A DNA stretch of 64,000 nt from Gelidibacter sp035515035 (lineage in GTDB: Bacteria; Bacteroidota; Bacteroidia; Flavobacteriales; Flavobacteriaceae), in assembly GCF_035515035.1 (NCBI RefSeq), contig NZ_DATJCA010000041.1, forward strand, positions 5,410 to 69,409, given 5' to 3'. Shown here piece after piece: positions 27,115 through 34,857 of the stretch; positions within the stretch are counted from its first letter, which is position 1, and the number at the start of each line of letters is the position of its first letter. Both the position numbers and the translations under genes were made by a program. Under the pieces are notes generated by a model. That model saw only the letters and a list, made by a program, of their open reading frames with translations. It made no database searches and was not told the DNA's origin.

Positions 27115-27417
27115 ATGAAATTAACCTCAAGAGAAACAGAAAAACTCATGCTCTTTTTGGCGGGTGAACTTGCTGAAAAAAGAAAAGCGAGGGGTTTAAA
27201 ATTAAACTATCCGGAATCCATAGCTTTAATAAGCGCAAGACTTCATGAATTAGCCCGTGATGGTAAGAAAGTAGCAGAACTCATGCAATTAGGGGCCACT
27301 TTTCTTACCCGAGAAGACGTGATGGAAGGTGTTCCTGAAATGGTCAAAGACATTCAAATTGAAGCCACTTTTCCCGATGGAACCAAGTTGGTAACCGTAA
27401 CCAATCCTATCCGTTAA
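27115..27417 (+). CDS. ureA: Urease gamma subunit
   Basis: Protein of 100 residues, the exact size of a separate gamma subunit. Urease hydrolyses urea to ammonia and carbamate with a dinuclear nickel centre; UreA is one of three structural chains. It reads MKLTSRETEKLMLFLAGELA, then LNYPESIALISARLHELARD and GVPEMVKDIQIEATFPDGTK, all standard. It is the first gene of the operon; ureB follows after 15 nt. Confidence 0.97.
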   Translation: MKLTSRETEKLMLFLAGELAEKRKARGLKLNYPESIALISARLHELARDGKKVAELMQLGATFLTREDVMEGVPEMVKDIQIEATFPDGTKLVTVTNPIR

Positions 27418-27432
27418 CAAAACTCAGAAACC

Positions 27433-27807
27433 ATGATACCAGGAGAATATATTTTAAAAGAAGAGGACATTGTTTGTAATGCAAAACAGGAAAGTACCAC
27501 TCTTAAAGTTATCAATACGGGAGATCGACCAGTACAGGTTGGGTCGCATTTTCATTTTTTTGAAGTCAATAAGGAAATTTCGTTCGATCGCGAAAAAGCC
27601 TTTGGAAAACGCATGGATATCCTATCGGGAACCGCAATACGCCTAGAGCCAGGAGAAGCTACTGAAGTACAATTAATAGATATTGGTGGAAACAGGAAGT
27701 TTTACGGCGCCAGTAATCTAACTCAAGGGGATACGACATCTAAAGAGAGCTTGGCAAAAGCCATGAAGAAAATGGAAGCAGAAAATTTTAAAAACATCAA
27801 ATCATGA
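27433..27807 (+). CDS. ureB: Urease beta subunit
   Basis: Protein of 124 residues. Motifs are MIPGEYILKEEDI, then VINTGDRPVQVGSHFHFFEV, GKRMDILSGTAIRLEPGEAT, and VQLIDIGGNRKFYGASNLTQ. The C-terminal tail (SKESLAKAMKKMEAENFKN) is longer than in the 101-106-residue enterobacterial subunit. The ATG of ureC overlaps its stop (ATGA), which suggests translational coupling. Confidence 0.97.
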   Translation: MIPGEYILKEEDIVCNAKQESTTLKVINTGDRPVQVGSHFHFFEVNKEISFDREKAFGKRMDILSGTAIRLEPGEATEVQLIDIGGNRKFYGASNLTQGDTTSKESLAKAMKKMEAENFKNIKS

Positions 27808-29531
27808 GTTTTAAAGTAAACAGAATAAAATACGCCAATAGTTACGGTCCTACCGTGGGTGATAAAGTACGCTTGGGAGATACTGAACTTTTTATTCAAA
27901 TTGAAAACGATTTTAACAGTGACCATTATGGGGAAGAAAGCACGTTTGGTGGGGGTAAAAATGTTCGCGATGGGATGGCACAGTCGTCAACTAAAACTAG
28001 AAATGAAAATGTTCTTGACTTTGTAATCTTAAACGTCATTGTGCTTGATCATTGGGGAATTGTAAAAGGTGACTTAGGCATAAAGGACGGCAAAATTGTA
28101 GGTCTGGGTAAGGCTGGAAACCCAGACACCATGGACGGCATTTCAGAAAACATGATTATTGGTGCTTCTACAGAAGTGCATTCGGGAGCCGGTCATATAT
28201 TAACTGCTGGCGCAATAGACACCCATGTTCATTTTATCAGCCCACAACAAGTTGAACATGCTTTATTTAGTGGAGTGACTACAATGATTGGTGGCGGATC
28301 TGGCCCTGCAGATGGCACCAGTGCAACTTTAGTGACCTCTGGCGCATGGCATATAGAAAAAATGATCCAAGCTACAGAGAACTTCCCTATGAACGTTGGT
28401 TTCTTTGGAAAAGGAAACTGTAGCACAACCGCACCATTAATAGAACAAATAGAGGCCGGAGCACTTGGATTAAAAGTTCATGAAGATTGGGGTGCCACCC
28501 CAGCCGTACTGGATGCCGCACTTACAGTTGCTGACAAATACGATATTCAAGTAGCCTTACACGCCGATAGCTTAAATGAAGCGGGGTTTTTAGAACACAC
28601 GGTAAACGCCATTAATGGAAGAACGATTCATACTTTTCATACTGAAGGTGCGGGGGGTGGCCACGCCCCGGACATTATGAAAATTGCAGCGCATTCCTAT
28701 GTGTTGCCAAGTTCCACAAACCCAACCATGCCTTACACGGTCAATACTATTGATGAACATTTGGACATGCTTATGGTAGCCCACCATTTAAAAAAATCCA
28801 TCCCTGAAGATGTGGCATTCGCAGATTCAAGAATTAGAAAAGAAACTATGGCCGCTGAGGATGTTTTGCATGACTTGGGAGTGATCAGTATGATGAGTTC
28901 AGATTCTCAGGCTATGGGAAGGGTTGCCGAAGTTATTATTAGAACCTGGCAAACCGCCCATAAAAACAAGGTACAGCGTGGGTTTCTGGAAGAAGATAAA
29001 AAAATTGAAGCCGACAATTATAGAGCAAAAAGATATGTGGCAAAGTACACCATTAATCCAGCGCTAACCCATGGTATTTCTAAACATGTAGGCTCGGTTG
29101 AACCAGGTAAAATGGCCGACCTTGTATTATGGAAACCCGCTTTTTTTGGTGTTAAACCAGAAATGGTAATTAAAGGCGGCATGATCGCAGCCAGTAAAAT
29201 GGGCGATCCTAACGCGGCTATCCCTACGCCACAACCTGTTTTAATGCGAAATATGTTCGCAACCTTAGGGACTGCCGTGCATAAAACTTCGGTAACCTTT
29301 GTTTCACAAGCAGGAATTGATAATAATATTGTGGAAAAATACGGTGTTAAAAAGAAATTAATAGCTGTAAAAGGCTGCAGAAGCATTGGCAAAAAGGATA
29401 TGGTTCACAATAATGCTATGCCAAACATTGAAATCAATCCTGAGAATTATCAAGTAACCGTGGACGGAAAAGTCATTACCTGTGAGCCTCTAGATGTTGT
29501 TCCATTAGGTCAACTCTACTTTCTTTTTTAA
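27804..29531 (+). CDS. ureC: Urease alpha subunit (catalytic)
   Basis: Protein of 575 residues. The nickel ligands are in place: H141 and H143 in AIDTHVHFISP, the carbamylated K224 in GALGLKVHEDWG, H253 in VALHADSLNE, H279 in THTFHTEGAGG context, and D367 in SSDSQAMGRV. The mobile flap reads MLMVAHHLKKSIPEDVAFAD. In the well-studied ureases this is MVCHHL, so the flap cysteine is replaced by alanine at residue 326, while the following catalytic histidine is kept. The other conserved blocks are normal, so the enzyme is probably active. In the Klebsiella enzyme a Cys-to-Ala change at this site is tolerated. Overlaps ureB by 4 nt; ureE follows after 25 nt. Confidence 0.97.
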   Translation: MSFKVNRIKYANSYGPTVGDKVRLGDTELFIQIENDFNSDHYGEESTFGGGKNVRDGMAQSSTKTRNENVLDFVILNVIVLDHWGIVKGDLGIKDGKIVGLGKAGNPDTMDGISENMIIGASTEVHSGAGHILTAGAIDTHVHFISPQQVEHALFSGVTTMIGGGSGPADGTSATLVTSGAWHIEKMIQATENFPMNVGFFGKGNCSTTAPLIEQIEAGALGLKVHEDWGATPAVLDAALTVADKYDIQVALHADSLNEAGFLEHTVNAINGRTIHTFHTEGAGGGHAPDIMKIAAHSYVLPSSTNPTMPYTVNTIDEHLDMLMVAHHLKKSIPEDVAFADSRIRKETMAAEDVLHDLGVISMMSSDSQAMGRVAEVIIRTWQTAHKNKVQRGFLEEDKKIEADNYRAKRYVAKYTINPALTHGISKHVGSVEPGKMADLVLWKPAFFGVKPEMVIKGGMIAASKMGDPNAAIPTPQPVLMRNMFATLGTAVHKTSVTFVSQAGIDNNIVEKYGVKKKLIAVKGCRSIGKKDMVHNNAMPNIEINPENYQVTVDGKVITCEPLDVVPLGQLYFLF

Positions 29532-29556
29532 GAGTGTAAATTCTTAAACTAAAACG

Positions 29557-30063
29557 ATGATTTGTAAAGAAGTAATTGGTAATATAGATACATATCCTAT
29601 AGGCAATAAAACTAAAGATCCACTCAACCTGCAATGGTTTGAGACTACTAAGCGCATTATGCGTAAACGGTCGGAAGGAAATCAAGAGGTTGTCATTAAA
29701 TTTCTAAAGGAAGGGACACGACTCAAAGAAGGCGACATTGTTTATGAAGGCCCGGACAAAGTCGTAGTCGTAAATATTTTGGCTTGCGATGCCATACAAG
29801 TAACCCCAAGATCCATTTACGAAATGGGGACGGTTTGCTATGAAATAGGAAATAAACATTTGCCACTTTTCATTCAAGATGACCACGTGCTTATTCCCTA
29901 TGAAAAACCGTTGGAACGCCTTCTAATGGCTACTGGGTATGAAGTCAAAAAAACCCATTGCAAATTGCTCAATATGCTAAAAGCCAATGTAGAACCTCAC
30001 CAGCATGGAAGATCAGGAAGTTCACTCTTTTCTAAAATACTTGAACTAACCACTAAAGAGTAG
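29557..30063 (+). CDS. ureE: Urease accessory protein UreE (nickel chaperone)
   Basis: Protein of 168 residues. UreE hands nickel to the UreG-UreF-UreD-apoprotein complex. The peptide-binding N-terminal domain has RKRSEGNQEVVIKFL and LKEGDIVYEGPDKVVVVNIL. The metal-binding domain has MGTVCYEIGNKHLPLFIQDD, with the conserved GNKH histidine, and YEKPLERLLMATGYEVKK. The C-terminal tail carries EPHQHG, a much smaller histidine cluster than the long tail of Klebsiella UreE. It is followed by a hairpin-containing 71-nt gap before ureF. Confidence 0.93.
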   Translation: MICKEVIGNIDTYPIGNKTKDPLNLQWFETTKRIMRKRSEGNQEVVIKFLKEGTRLKEGDIVYEGPDKVVVVNILACDAIQVTPRSIYEMGTVCYEIGNKHLPLFIQDDHVLIPYEKPLERLLMATGYEVKKTHCKLLNMLKANVEPHQHGRSGSSLFSKILELTTKE

Positions 30064-30078
30064 CACAATTATGAGATA

Positions 30079-30112
30079 CTGCTGCCTCAAAAAACATTTT
30101 TTTGGGCAGCAG
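30079..30112 (+). promoter_or_regulatory. Strong intercistronic hairpin between ureE and ureF
   Basis: CTGCTGCC (30079-30086) pairs perfectly with GGCAGCAG (30105-30112). An inner A-run and T-run (CAAAAAA/TTTTTTG) extend the stem. No T-run follows, so it is not a standard terminator. It lies inside the urease operon and could act in mRNA processing or partial attenuation. Confidence 0.5.
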
Positions 30113-30134
30113 ATTATTTATAAGATAAAATGAA

Positions 30135-30848
30135 ATGAATAAGAACACAACCAAACCTACAGCATTGGGTTCACTTATTGTTATACTCCATATTTCGGAT
30201 CCCACATTGCCCATTGGCGGATTTTCGCATTCAAATGGTTTGGAAACATACGTTCAGCAGCATCTGGTAAGGAACGCTTCCACCACCCAAGAGTTTGTAG
30301 AAAGCATGCTGAAAAACAATTATAAGTACAATGATGGCTTAGCGGTAAAACTGGCTTTTGAATTCACTGAGCAAAACAACTTGGATGACCTCCTAAAATT
30401 AGACAACGAATGTCAAGCTTTGAAGGCCCCATTAGAGGTGCGCGAGGCCAGTGAGAAATTGGGTAATCGTCTCATAAAAATCTATGCAAAATTATTAGAG
30501 GAGCCATTTTTAAATGAAATCAATGATCTCATTGCAAAAAAGAAGATGCTGGGCCATTATTCTGTCGTGTATGGAAGCATTACGGCACTATTAAAAATAG
30601 ATAAGGAGCAAGCTATCTGTGCGTTTCTTTATAATGCCGCCGTTGCTATGGTTACAAATGCGGTAAAGCTGGTTCCACTTGGCCAAACGGATGGTCAACA
30701 AATAATTTATAACGTTCAAGGCCTTATCGAAGATTTGACTTTAGAAATAATGAATGTCGAAAGAGACCTACATGGTGTTTGCAACACCGCCTTGGACATT
30801 AAGTGCATGCAACACGAACACCTCTATTCAAGATTATACATGTCCTAA
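30135..30848 (+). CDS. ureF: Urease accessory protein UreF
   Basis: Protein of 237 residues. UreF forms a complex with UreD and UreG and gates the GTPase during metallocentre assembly. Signature regions are ISDPTLPIGGFSHSNGLETY near the N-terminus, LKAPLEVREASEKLGNRL in mid-protein, and LVPLGQTDGQQIIYNVQGLI near the C-terminus. The helical composition and length are typical. The start ATG at 30135 fits, although the first 12 residues are not conserved-looking. ureG follows after 21 nt. Confidence 0.92.
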   Translation: MNKNTTKPTALGSLIVILHISDPTLPIGGFSHSNGLETYVQQHLVRNASTTQEFVESMLKNNYKYNDGLAVKLAFEFTEQNNLDDLLKLDNECQALKAPLEVREASEKLGNRLIKIYAKLLEEPFLNEINDLIAKKKMLGHYSVVYGSITALLKIDKEQAICAFLYNAAVAMVTNAVKLVPLGQTDGQQIIYNVQGLIEDLTLEIMNVERDLHGVCNTALDIKCMQHEHLYSRLYMS

Positions 30849-30869
30849 AAAACTACAATTAAAGATACT

Positions 30870-31511
30870 ATGGAAGAAAGAAAATATATAAAAATTGGCG
30901 TTGCAGGACCAGTAGGTACTGGAAAAACAGCTTTGATAGAAAAAATAACAAAAAGAATTGCAAAAGACTATAGCATTGGTGTGGTCACTAATGATATTTA
31001 TACAAAAGAAGACGCTAAATATCTTGAAAAAAACTCCTCCCTGGATGCCAATAGAATTATTGGTGTGGAAACCGGTGGATGTCCTCATACTGCTATTAGA
31101 GAAGATGCCAGTATGAACCTTGAGGCAGTTGACGAAATTGTTAATAGACATCCAGAGGTGGAAATCATCTTTATTGAAAGTGGCGGCGATAATTTATCAG
31201 CTACGTTTAGTCCTGACCTTGCCGATGTCACCATTTTTGTAATTTCCGTAGCGGCAGGATCTGATATTCCTCGAAAAGGGGGTCCAGGCATCACGCGTTC
31301 AGATTTATTGGTCATCAATAAAAAAGATTTAGCTCCTTATGTCAATGCCGATTTAAAACTCATGGAAGATGATGCGCGCAGAATGCGAAACGGAGAACCT
31401 TTTGTCTTTACCAACCTGATGACTGATGAAGGCTTGGACAGCGTGATCCAATGGATAAAGCGCTACGCCTTGGTGGAGGAGCAAACTCAAGAACCGCAAC
31501 TCCTTAGATAA
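30870..31511 (+). CDS. ureG: Urease accessory GTPase UreG
   Basis: Protein of 213 residues. It couples GTP hydrolysis to nickel insertion in urease. The P-loop is GPVGTGKT at residues 13-20. GVVTNDIYTKEDA, then VETGGCPHTAIREDASMN with the nickel-binding Cys-Pro-His motif, FIESGGDNLSATFSPDLAD, and VINKKDLAPYV (the NKxD base-recognition site) are all intact. The last base of its stop is the first base of the ureD ATG. Confidence 0.97.
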   Translation: MEERKYIKIGVAGPVGTGKTALIEKITKRIAKDYSIGVVTNDIYTKEDAKYLEKNSSLDANRIIGVETGGCPHTAIREDASMNLEAVDEIVNRHPEVEIIFIESGGDNLSATFSPDLADVTIFVISVAAGSDIPRKGGPGITRSDLLVINKKDLAPYVNADLKLMEDDARRMRNGEPFVFTNLMTDEGLDSVIQWIKRYALVEEQTQEPQLLR

Positions 31512-32311
31512 TGGAAAAATACAGTCTTAAAACTGGACTAAGAGAACAAACGATACTAAAAGACGTCTATTTTACGCCACCGTTTAACTTGGTTGAAGTT
31601 AGAGAAAATAAAAAAAATCCATTGTTAGAGATGATGGTGATGTCTTCATCACCTGGGATTTTAAACGATGACTTTTATGATATCAATATTGAAGTGATAG
31701 ATGGCTCTTCATTGAATTTGCAGACCCAATCCTATCAGCGCATCTATGTTTCTGATAAAGGCACCAACCAACAGATGAATATTTCAGTAGGAGATCGCGC
31801 TTATTTTAGCCATGTACCCCATCCTGTGGTACCTCATAAAGGAGCCCGTTATACAGCTAAGAGCACCATTAATCTCAAAAAAAGCAGTACATTTTTGTGG
31901 AGCGACATATTAACCTGTGGACGGAAATTTATGGGAAAAGGAGAATTATTTCAGTTTAAAAAGCACCACGCCATTACAGAAATATATCAAGAGGATGTTC
32001 TGATTTTTAAGGACAACCTCTATATCGTTCCTGAAAAAATAAATCTGAAGGATTTTGGTCAATACGAAGAATACACCCACCAAGGAAGTTTATTCTTTAT
32101 AGTTCCGGAAACTGATGTTACAGAACGCATGGTCCATATCTCCAACAGATTATCAAAAGAAGAGGGCATTAGTTACGGCATATCTAAGTTGTTAGATAAT
32201 GCCTATATACTCAGAATCCTGGGAAATGAAGGCCAACAACTCTATAAATTATTTACCGAAATACGTTTAGCTGAAGATAAATTAATTAACCAGAGAGTAA
32301 GCATAAATTAA
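31511..32311 (+). CDS. ureD: Urease accessory protein UreD
   Basis: Protein of 266 residues (called UreH in some species). It binds the urease apoprotein and channels nickel from UreG. Visible family features are MVMSSSPGILNDDFYDINIE, LQTQSYQRIYVSD, HVPHPVVPHKGARYTAKSTI, WSDILTCGRKFMGKGELFQF and the C-terminal YILRILGNEGQQLY. The gene overlaps the end of ureG by one base. The position after ureG rather than first in the operon is usual for this lineage. Confidence 0.92.
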   Translation: MEKYSLKTGLREQTILKDVYFTPPFNLVEVRENKKNPLLEMMVMSSSPGILNDDFYDINIEVIDGSSLNLQTQSYQRIYVSDKGTNQQMNISVGDRAYFSHVPHPVVPHKGARYTAKSTINLKKSSTFLWSDILTCGRKFMGKGELFQFKKHHAITEIYQEDVLIFKDNLYIVPEKINLKDFGQYEEYTHQGSLFFIVPETDVTERMVHISNRLSKEEGISYGISKLLDNAYILRILGNEGQQLYKLFTEIRLAEDKLINQRVSIN

Positions 32312-32315
32312 ACAA

Positions 32316-33017
32316 ATGGAAACAGAATTGAGCATTTTATTGTTTACGGCAGTTTCTGTAAGTGTATTGCACACCGTCTCAGGTCCGGATCACTACATTC
32401 CTTTCATAGCCATAGGGAAAACCAAAGGTTGGAAACTTCCAAAAATCGTCATGTGGACTATTATTTGTGGAACGGCACATGTTTTGGCTTCTGTATTAAT
32501 TGCCTCAGGAGGTGCTGCATTAGGATTTTCCTTGAGCAAAATAGATGGCCTGAACGAAATTAGAGGTGGTTTGGCCAGTTGGGCCATCCTCATCTTTGGA
32601 CTTCTCTATTTTCTGTACGGCCTTTATGGAGTCTATAAAGAGAAAAGACACAAACATTTTGATGTTTATGACGATGGTTCAGTTTATGTTTTTGAGCACG
32701 ATCACAAACAAATGACCTATCCGTCCAATCGAAGAAAAGTGACACCATGGGTTCTTTTTTTAATTTTTTTACTGGGACCATGTGAAGTCCTATTTCCTTT
32801 GTTGACCTATCCAGCGGTTGAACAATCTACATTTAATATGTTTATTTTAATCACAACCTTCCTGTTCACCACCGTCTCAACAATGGTCTTGGTTGTGATA
32901 TTAATTTATTACGGTTTTAATTTTATTAAAACCGAATGGTTAGAAAAATACGTGACCCCAATCTCAGGCCTCTCCATTGCCCTATGTGGAGTAGGAATGG
33001 TTTTTTTAGGATGGTAA
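32316..33017 (+). CDS. UreH/NiCoT-like nickel permease
   Basis: Protein of 233 residues with about six membrane segments. The first segment carries LHTVSGPDHYIPFIAIGKTK, an HX5DH form of the metal-selecting HX4DH motif of nickel-cobalt transporters. A charged cytoplasmic loop follows with KEKRHKHFDVYDD and FEHDHKQM, rich in histidine and acid. FLLGPCEVLFPLLTYPAV begins the second half, as in the UreH/TauE-like urease-associated permeases. It starts 5 nt after ureD, so it belongs to the urease operon and very likely supplies nickel. The substrate is inference from motif and context. Confidence 0.85.
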   Translation: METELSILLFTAVSVSVLHTVSGPDHYIPFIAIGKTKGWKLPKIVMWTIICGTAHVLASVLIASGGAALGFSLSKIDGLNEIRGGLASWAILIFGLLYFLYGLYGVYKEKRHKHFDVYDDGSVYVFEHDHKQMTYPSNRRKVTPWVLFLIFLLGPCEVLFPLLTYPAVEQSTFNMFILITTFLFTTVSTMVLVVILIYYGFNFIKTEWLEKYVTPISGLSIALCGVGMVFLGW

Positions 33018-33071
33018 ATTTCATCTCTATTAAATAGTTTCCTTCTCCTTTCGTCGTGTATACCCTTTAAT

Positions 33072-33099
33072 GGATGAGCACATGTTGCTTATCCTTTTT
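33072..33099 (+). terminator. Terminator of the urease operon
   Basis: GGATGAGC pairs with GCTTATCC (one G-U wobble) around a 7-base loop and is followed by five T. It lies 54 nt after the permease stop codon. Confidence 0.6.
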
Positions 33100-33193
33100 A
33101 AGGAATTCCATTTGGACTTGGCCTTTCAAATTTCCTATAAATTTTGGCGGGCTGTTAAATGTTAATAAAATACATCTTGATTATAAATATTTT

Positions 33194-33201
33194 TATATTT
33201 G
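33194..33201 (+). promoter_or_regulatory. -7-like element directly before the methyltransferase start
   Basis: TATATTTG matches TAnnTTTG but ends only 4 nt before the ATG at 33206. If used, the mRNA would be nearly leaderless. A TTG at 33177-33179 is only 14 nt upstream, short of the usual spacing. Confidence 0.3.
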
Positions 33202-33205
33202 AAGT

Positions 33206-33850
33206 ATGTCCAAACTTCTAAGCTTCCTCTACCCTATTACAAAAAAAATTCAATCCGAGTTTAGCGGGACTTTGGAAATCACTTGGCACAACGGAAAAAA
33301 GCATCTCGACACCAAAAACGCAAATTACTCTTATGGTTCCCTTCAAAGAATTTTGAAGTTTGGATTGGACCACATTGATGTGAACAGAGTAAATTCGGTC
33401 TTGCTTTTAGGTCTGGGTGGTGGCAGTGTAGTTGAAACGCTCCGTCAAGATTTTTCCTATTCCAAAGATATCACCGCCGTGGATATTGATCCGACCATCA
33501 TAGAAATTGCCAAGAATGAATTCAAGCTCAAAGAAGATGAGTATTTAAAAATCGTTTGTGCAGATGCCTTGGATTTCATGCAAATAAATAGCACTCAATT
33601 TGATTTGATCATCATCGACTTATTTATAGATACTGAGGTGCCAAAAGCATTTTTGGGAATTCCGTTTTGGAAGGACGTTCTTAAAGCCTCATCTACTAAT
33701 GGCGCCATTTTATTTAACGCATCCTTAGCCAAATCAAAAAGCAATGCTTTAATTAAGGTTATCGAATTCTTAAAATCACGTATGTACCACACCGAAGTTT
33801 TTGAAAAAGTCAATGCGACCAATACCCTTATTTTATCAAAAGGATTATAA
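33206..33850 (+). CDS. Spermidine-synthase-like methyltransferase-fold protein
   Basis: Protein of 214 residues. It has a Rossmann methyltransferase fold with VLLLGLGGGSVVETL (motif I), TAVDIDPTIIEIAKNEF (motif II) and ALDFMQINSTQFDLIIIDLF (motif post II). The spacing is that of spermidine synthase-like proteins. The catalytic aspartate pair and the polyamine pocket of true spermidine synthase cannot be confirmed by eye, and the protein is shorter than SpeE (about 280). The role is therefore open: a small-molecule or protein methyltransferase is equally possible. Confidence 0.75.
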   Translation: MSKLLSFLYPITKKIQSEFSGTLEITWHNGKKHLDTKNANYSYGSLQRILKFGLDHIDVNRVNSVLLLGLGGGSVVETLRQDFSYSKDITAVDIDPTIIEIAKNEFKLKEDEYLKIVCADALDFMQINSTQFDLIIIDLFIDTEVPKAFLGIPFWKDVLKASSTNGAILFNASLAKSKSNALIKVIEFLKSRMYHTEVFEKVNATNTLILSKGL

Positions 33851-33902
33851 ACCATTCAAAACGAAATATTTGTATCTTGTTCTTAAGTTAACTTCATAAA
33901 TT

Positions 33903-34253
33903 ATGAGCAAAGCGTGTTTAGAATGTGGAGAAAAAATTGTCGGGAGAGCCGATAAAAAATTCTGCAGTGATGCCTGTAGAAATTCCTATAACAACACCAT
34001 CAACAAGGATGGGAAAAACCTGATCAGAAACACCAACAACAGATTGCGGAAAAACTATCGGATCTTGGAGGATTTAAATCCAGACCAAAAGACGAGGGTT
34101 TCGCGTGGAAAATTGATTGAAAAAGGATTTGATTTTAATTATTTCACAAGTATCTATACCACTAAAGCAGGCACGGTATATTACTTTGTATATGACCAAG
34201 GCTATTTACCTCTGGAAGGTGATTTTTATGCTTTGGTGAAGCGGGAGAGTTGA
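33903..34253 (+). CDS. Small protein with N-terminal zinc ribbon
   Basis: Protein of 116 residues. Residues 5-28 carry four cysteines, CLECGEKIVGRADKKFCSDAC, the CxxC..CxxxC layout of a small zinc ribbon (DUF2116-like). A basic helical stretch follows (NNRLRKNYRILEDLNPDQKT), then GFDFNYFTSIYTTKAGTVYY, like a nucleic-acid-associated domain. The family occurs in flavobacteria with no known role. DNA or RNA binding is plausible from the basic charge, but unproven. Confidence 0.75.
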   Translation: MSKACLECGEKIVGRADKKFCSDACRNSYNNTINKDGKNLIRNTNNRLRKNYRILEDLNPDQKTRVSRGKLIEKGFDFNYFTSIYTTKAGTVYYFVYDQGYLPLEGDFYALVKRES

Positions 34254-34266
34254 TCAACTTCAGAAA

Positions 34267-34746
34267 TTACTTCACCGTCGAATTCCAGTTTTGCCCTTTC
34301 ATTTCCAAGGCCGCCTTTAAAACATCTTTCTGGCTGATTTGCCCGACCAACTTGCCATCTTCAAGAATTGGAAATCTGCGATGTTTGGATTCTAAAAAAA
34401 TGCTGGCTGCATCAAAAACATTCATATTTCCGTCTAATGTATCCACGTTGGTCATCATGCGCTCACCAACTTTATCCTTTTCATTGGGCATATTGTAGTA
34501 CCGGCTCTCACTGATATGTTTTAAGCAATCGCCTTCGGAAATTATCCCAACCAACTCATTCTTTTCGTTGACTACTGGACCGCCAGAAATTCTATGCTTG
34601 ATCAAAATCTCAACAACTTCTATGATTTTTTGATCCGGCCTGAACGTAATCAAATCGCGCGTCATATAATCACTCACTCTGCACGACAACTGGTCGGTAA
34701 CTTTTTGCTGTTGTCTTCGTGCGCCTTGGAAACTCTTGATAGCCAT
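34267..34746 (-). CDS. Tandem CBS-domain protein
   Basis: Protein of 159 residues made of two CBS domains. The first contains VSDYMTRDLITFRPDQKI and ISGGPVVNEKNELVGIISEG. The second contains VGERMMTNVDTLDGNMNVFD and HRRFPILEDGKLVGQISQKD. Paired CBS domains bind adenine nucleotides such as AMP or ATP and control partner proteins. No enzyme domain is attached, so it is a stand-alone regulator; the partner is unknown. It is convergent with the zinc-ribbon gene, 13 nt apart. Confidence 0.88.
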   Translation of the reverse strand: MAIKSFQGARRQQQKVTDQLSCRVSDYMTRDLITFRPDQKIIEVVEILIKHRISGGPVVNEKNELVGIISEGDCLKHISESRYYNMPNEKDKVGERMMTNVDTLDGNMNVFDAASIFLESKHRRFPILEDGKLVGQISQKDVLKAALEMKGQNWNSTVK

Positions 34747-34857
34747 AATCTTATAATTTAGTGAACTTTAAATTTAACAAAAATTCATCATTTAACCTAA
34801 CCCTCATTTACACGAAAATAATTTTGTAGATTTAACATCCAACCAAACCCGTTTCTT

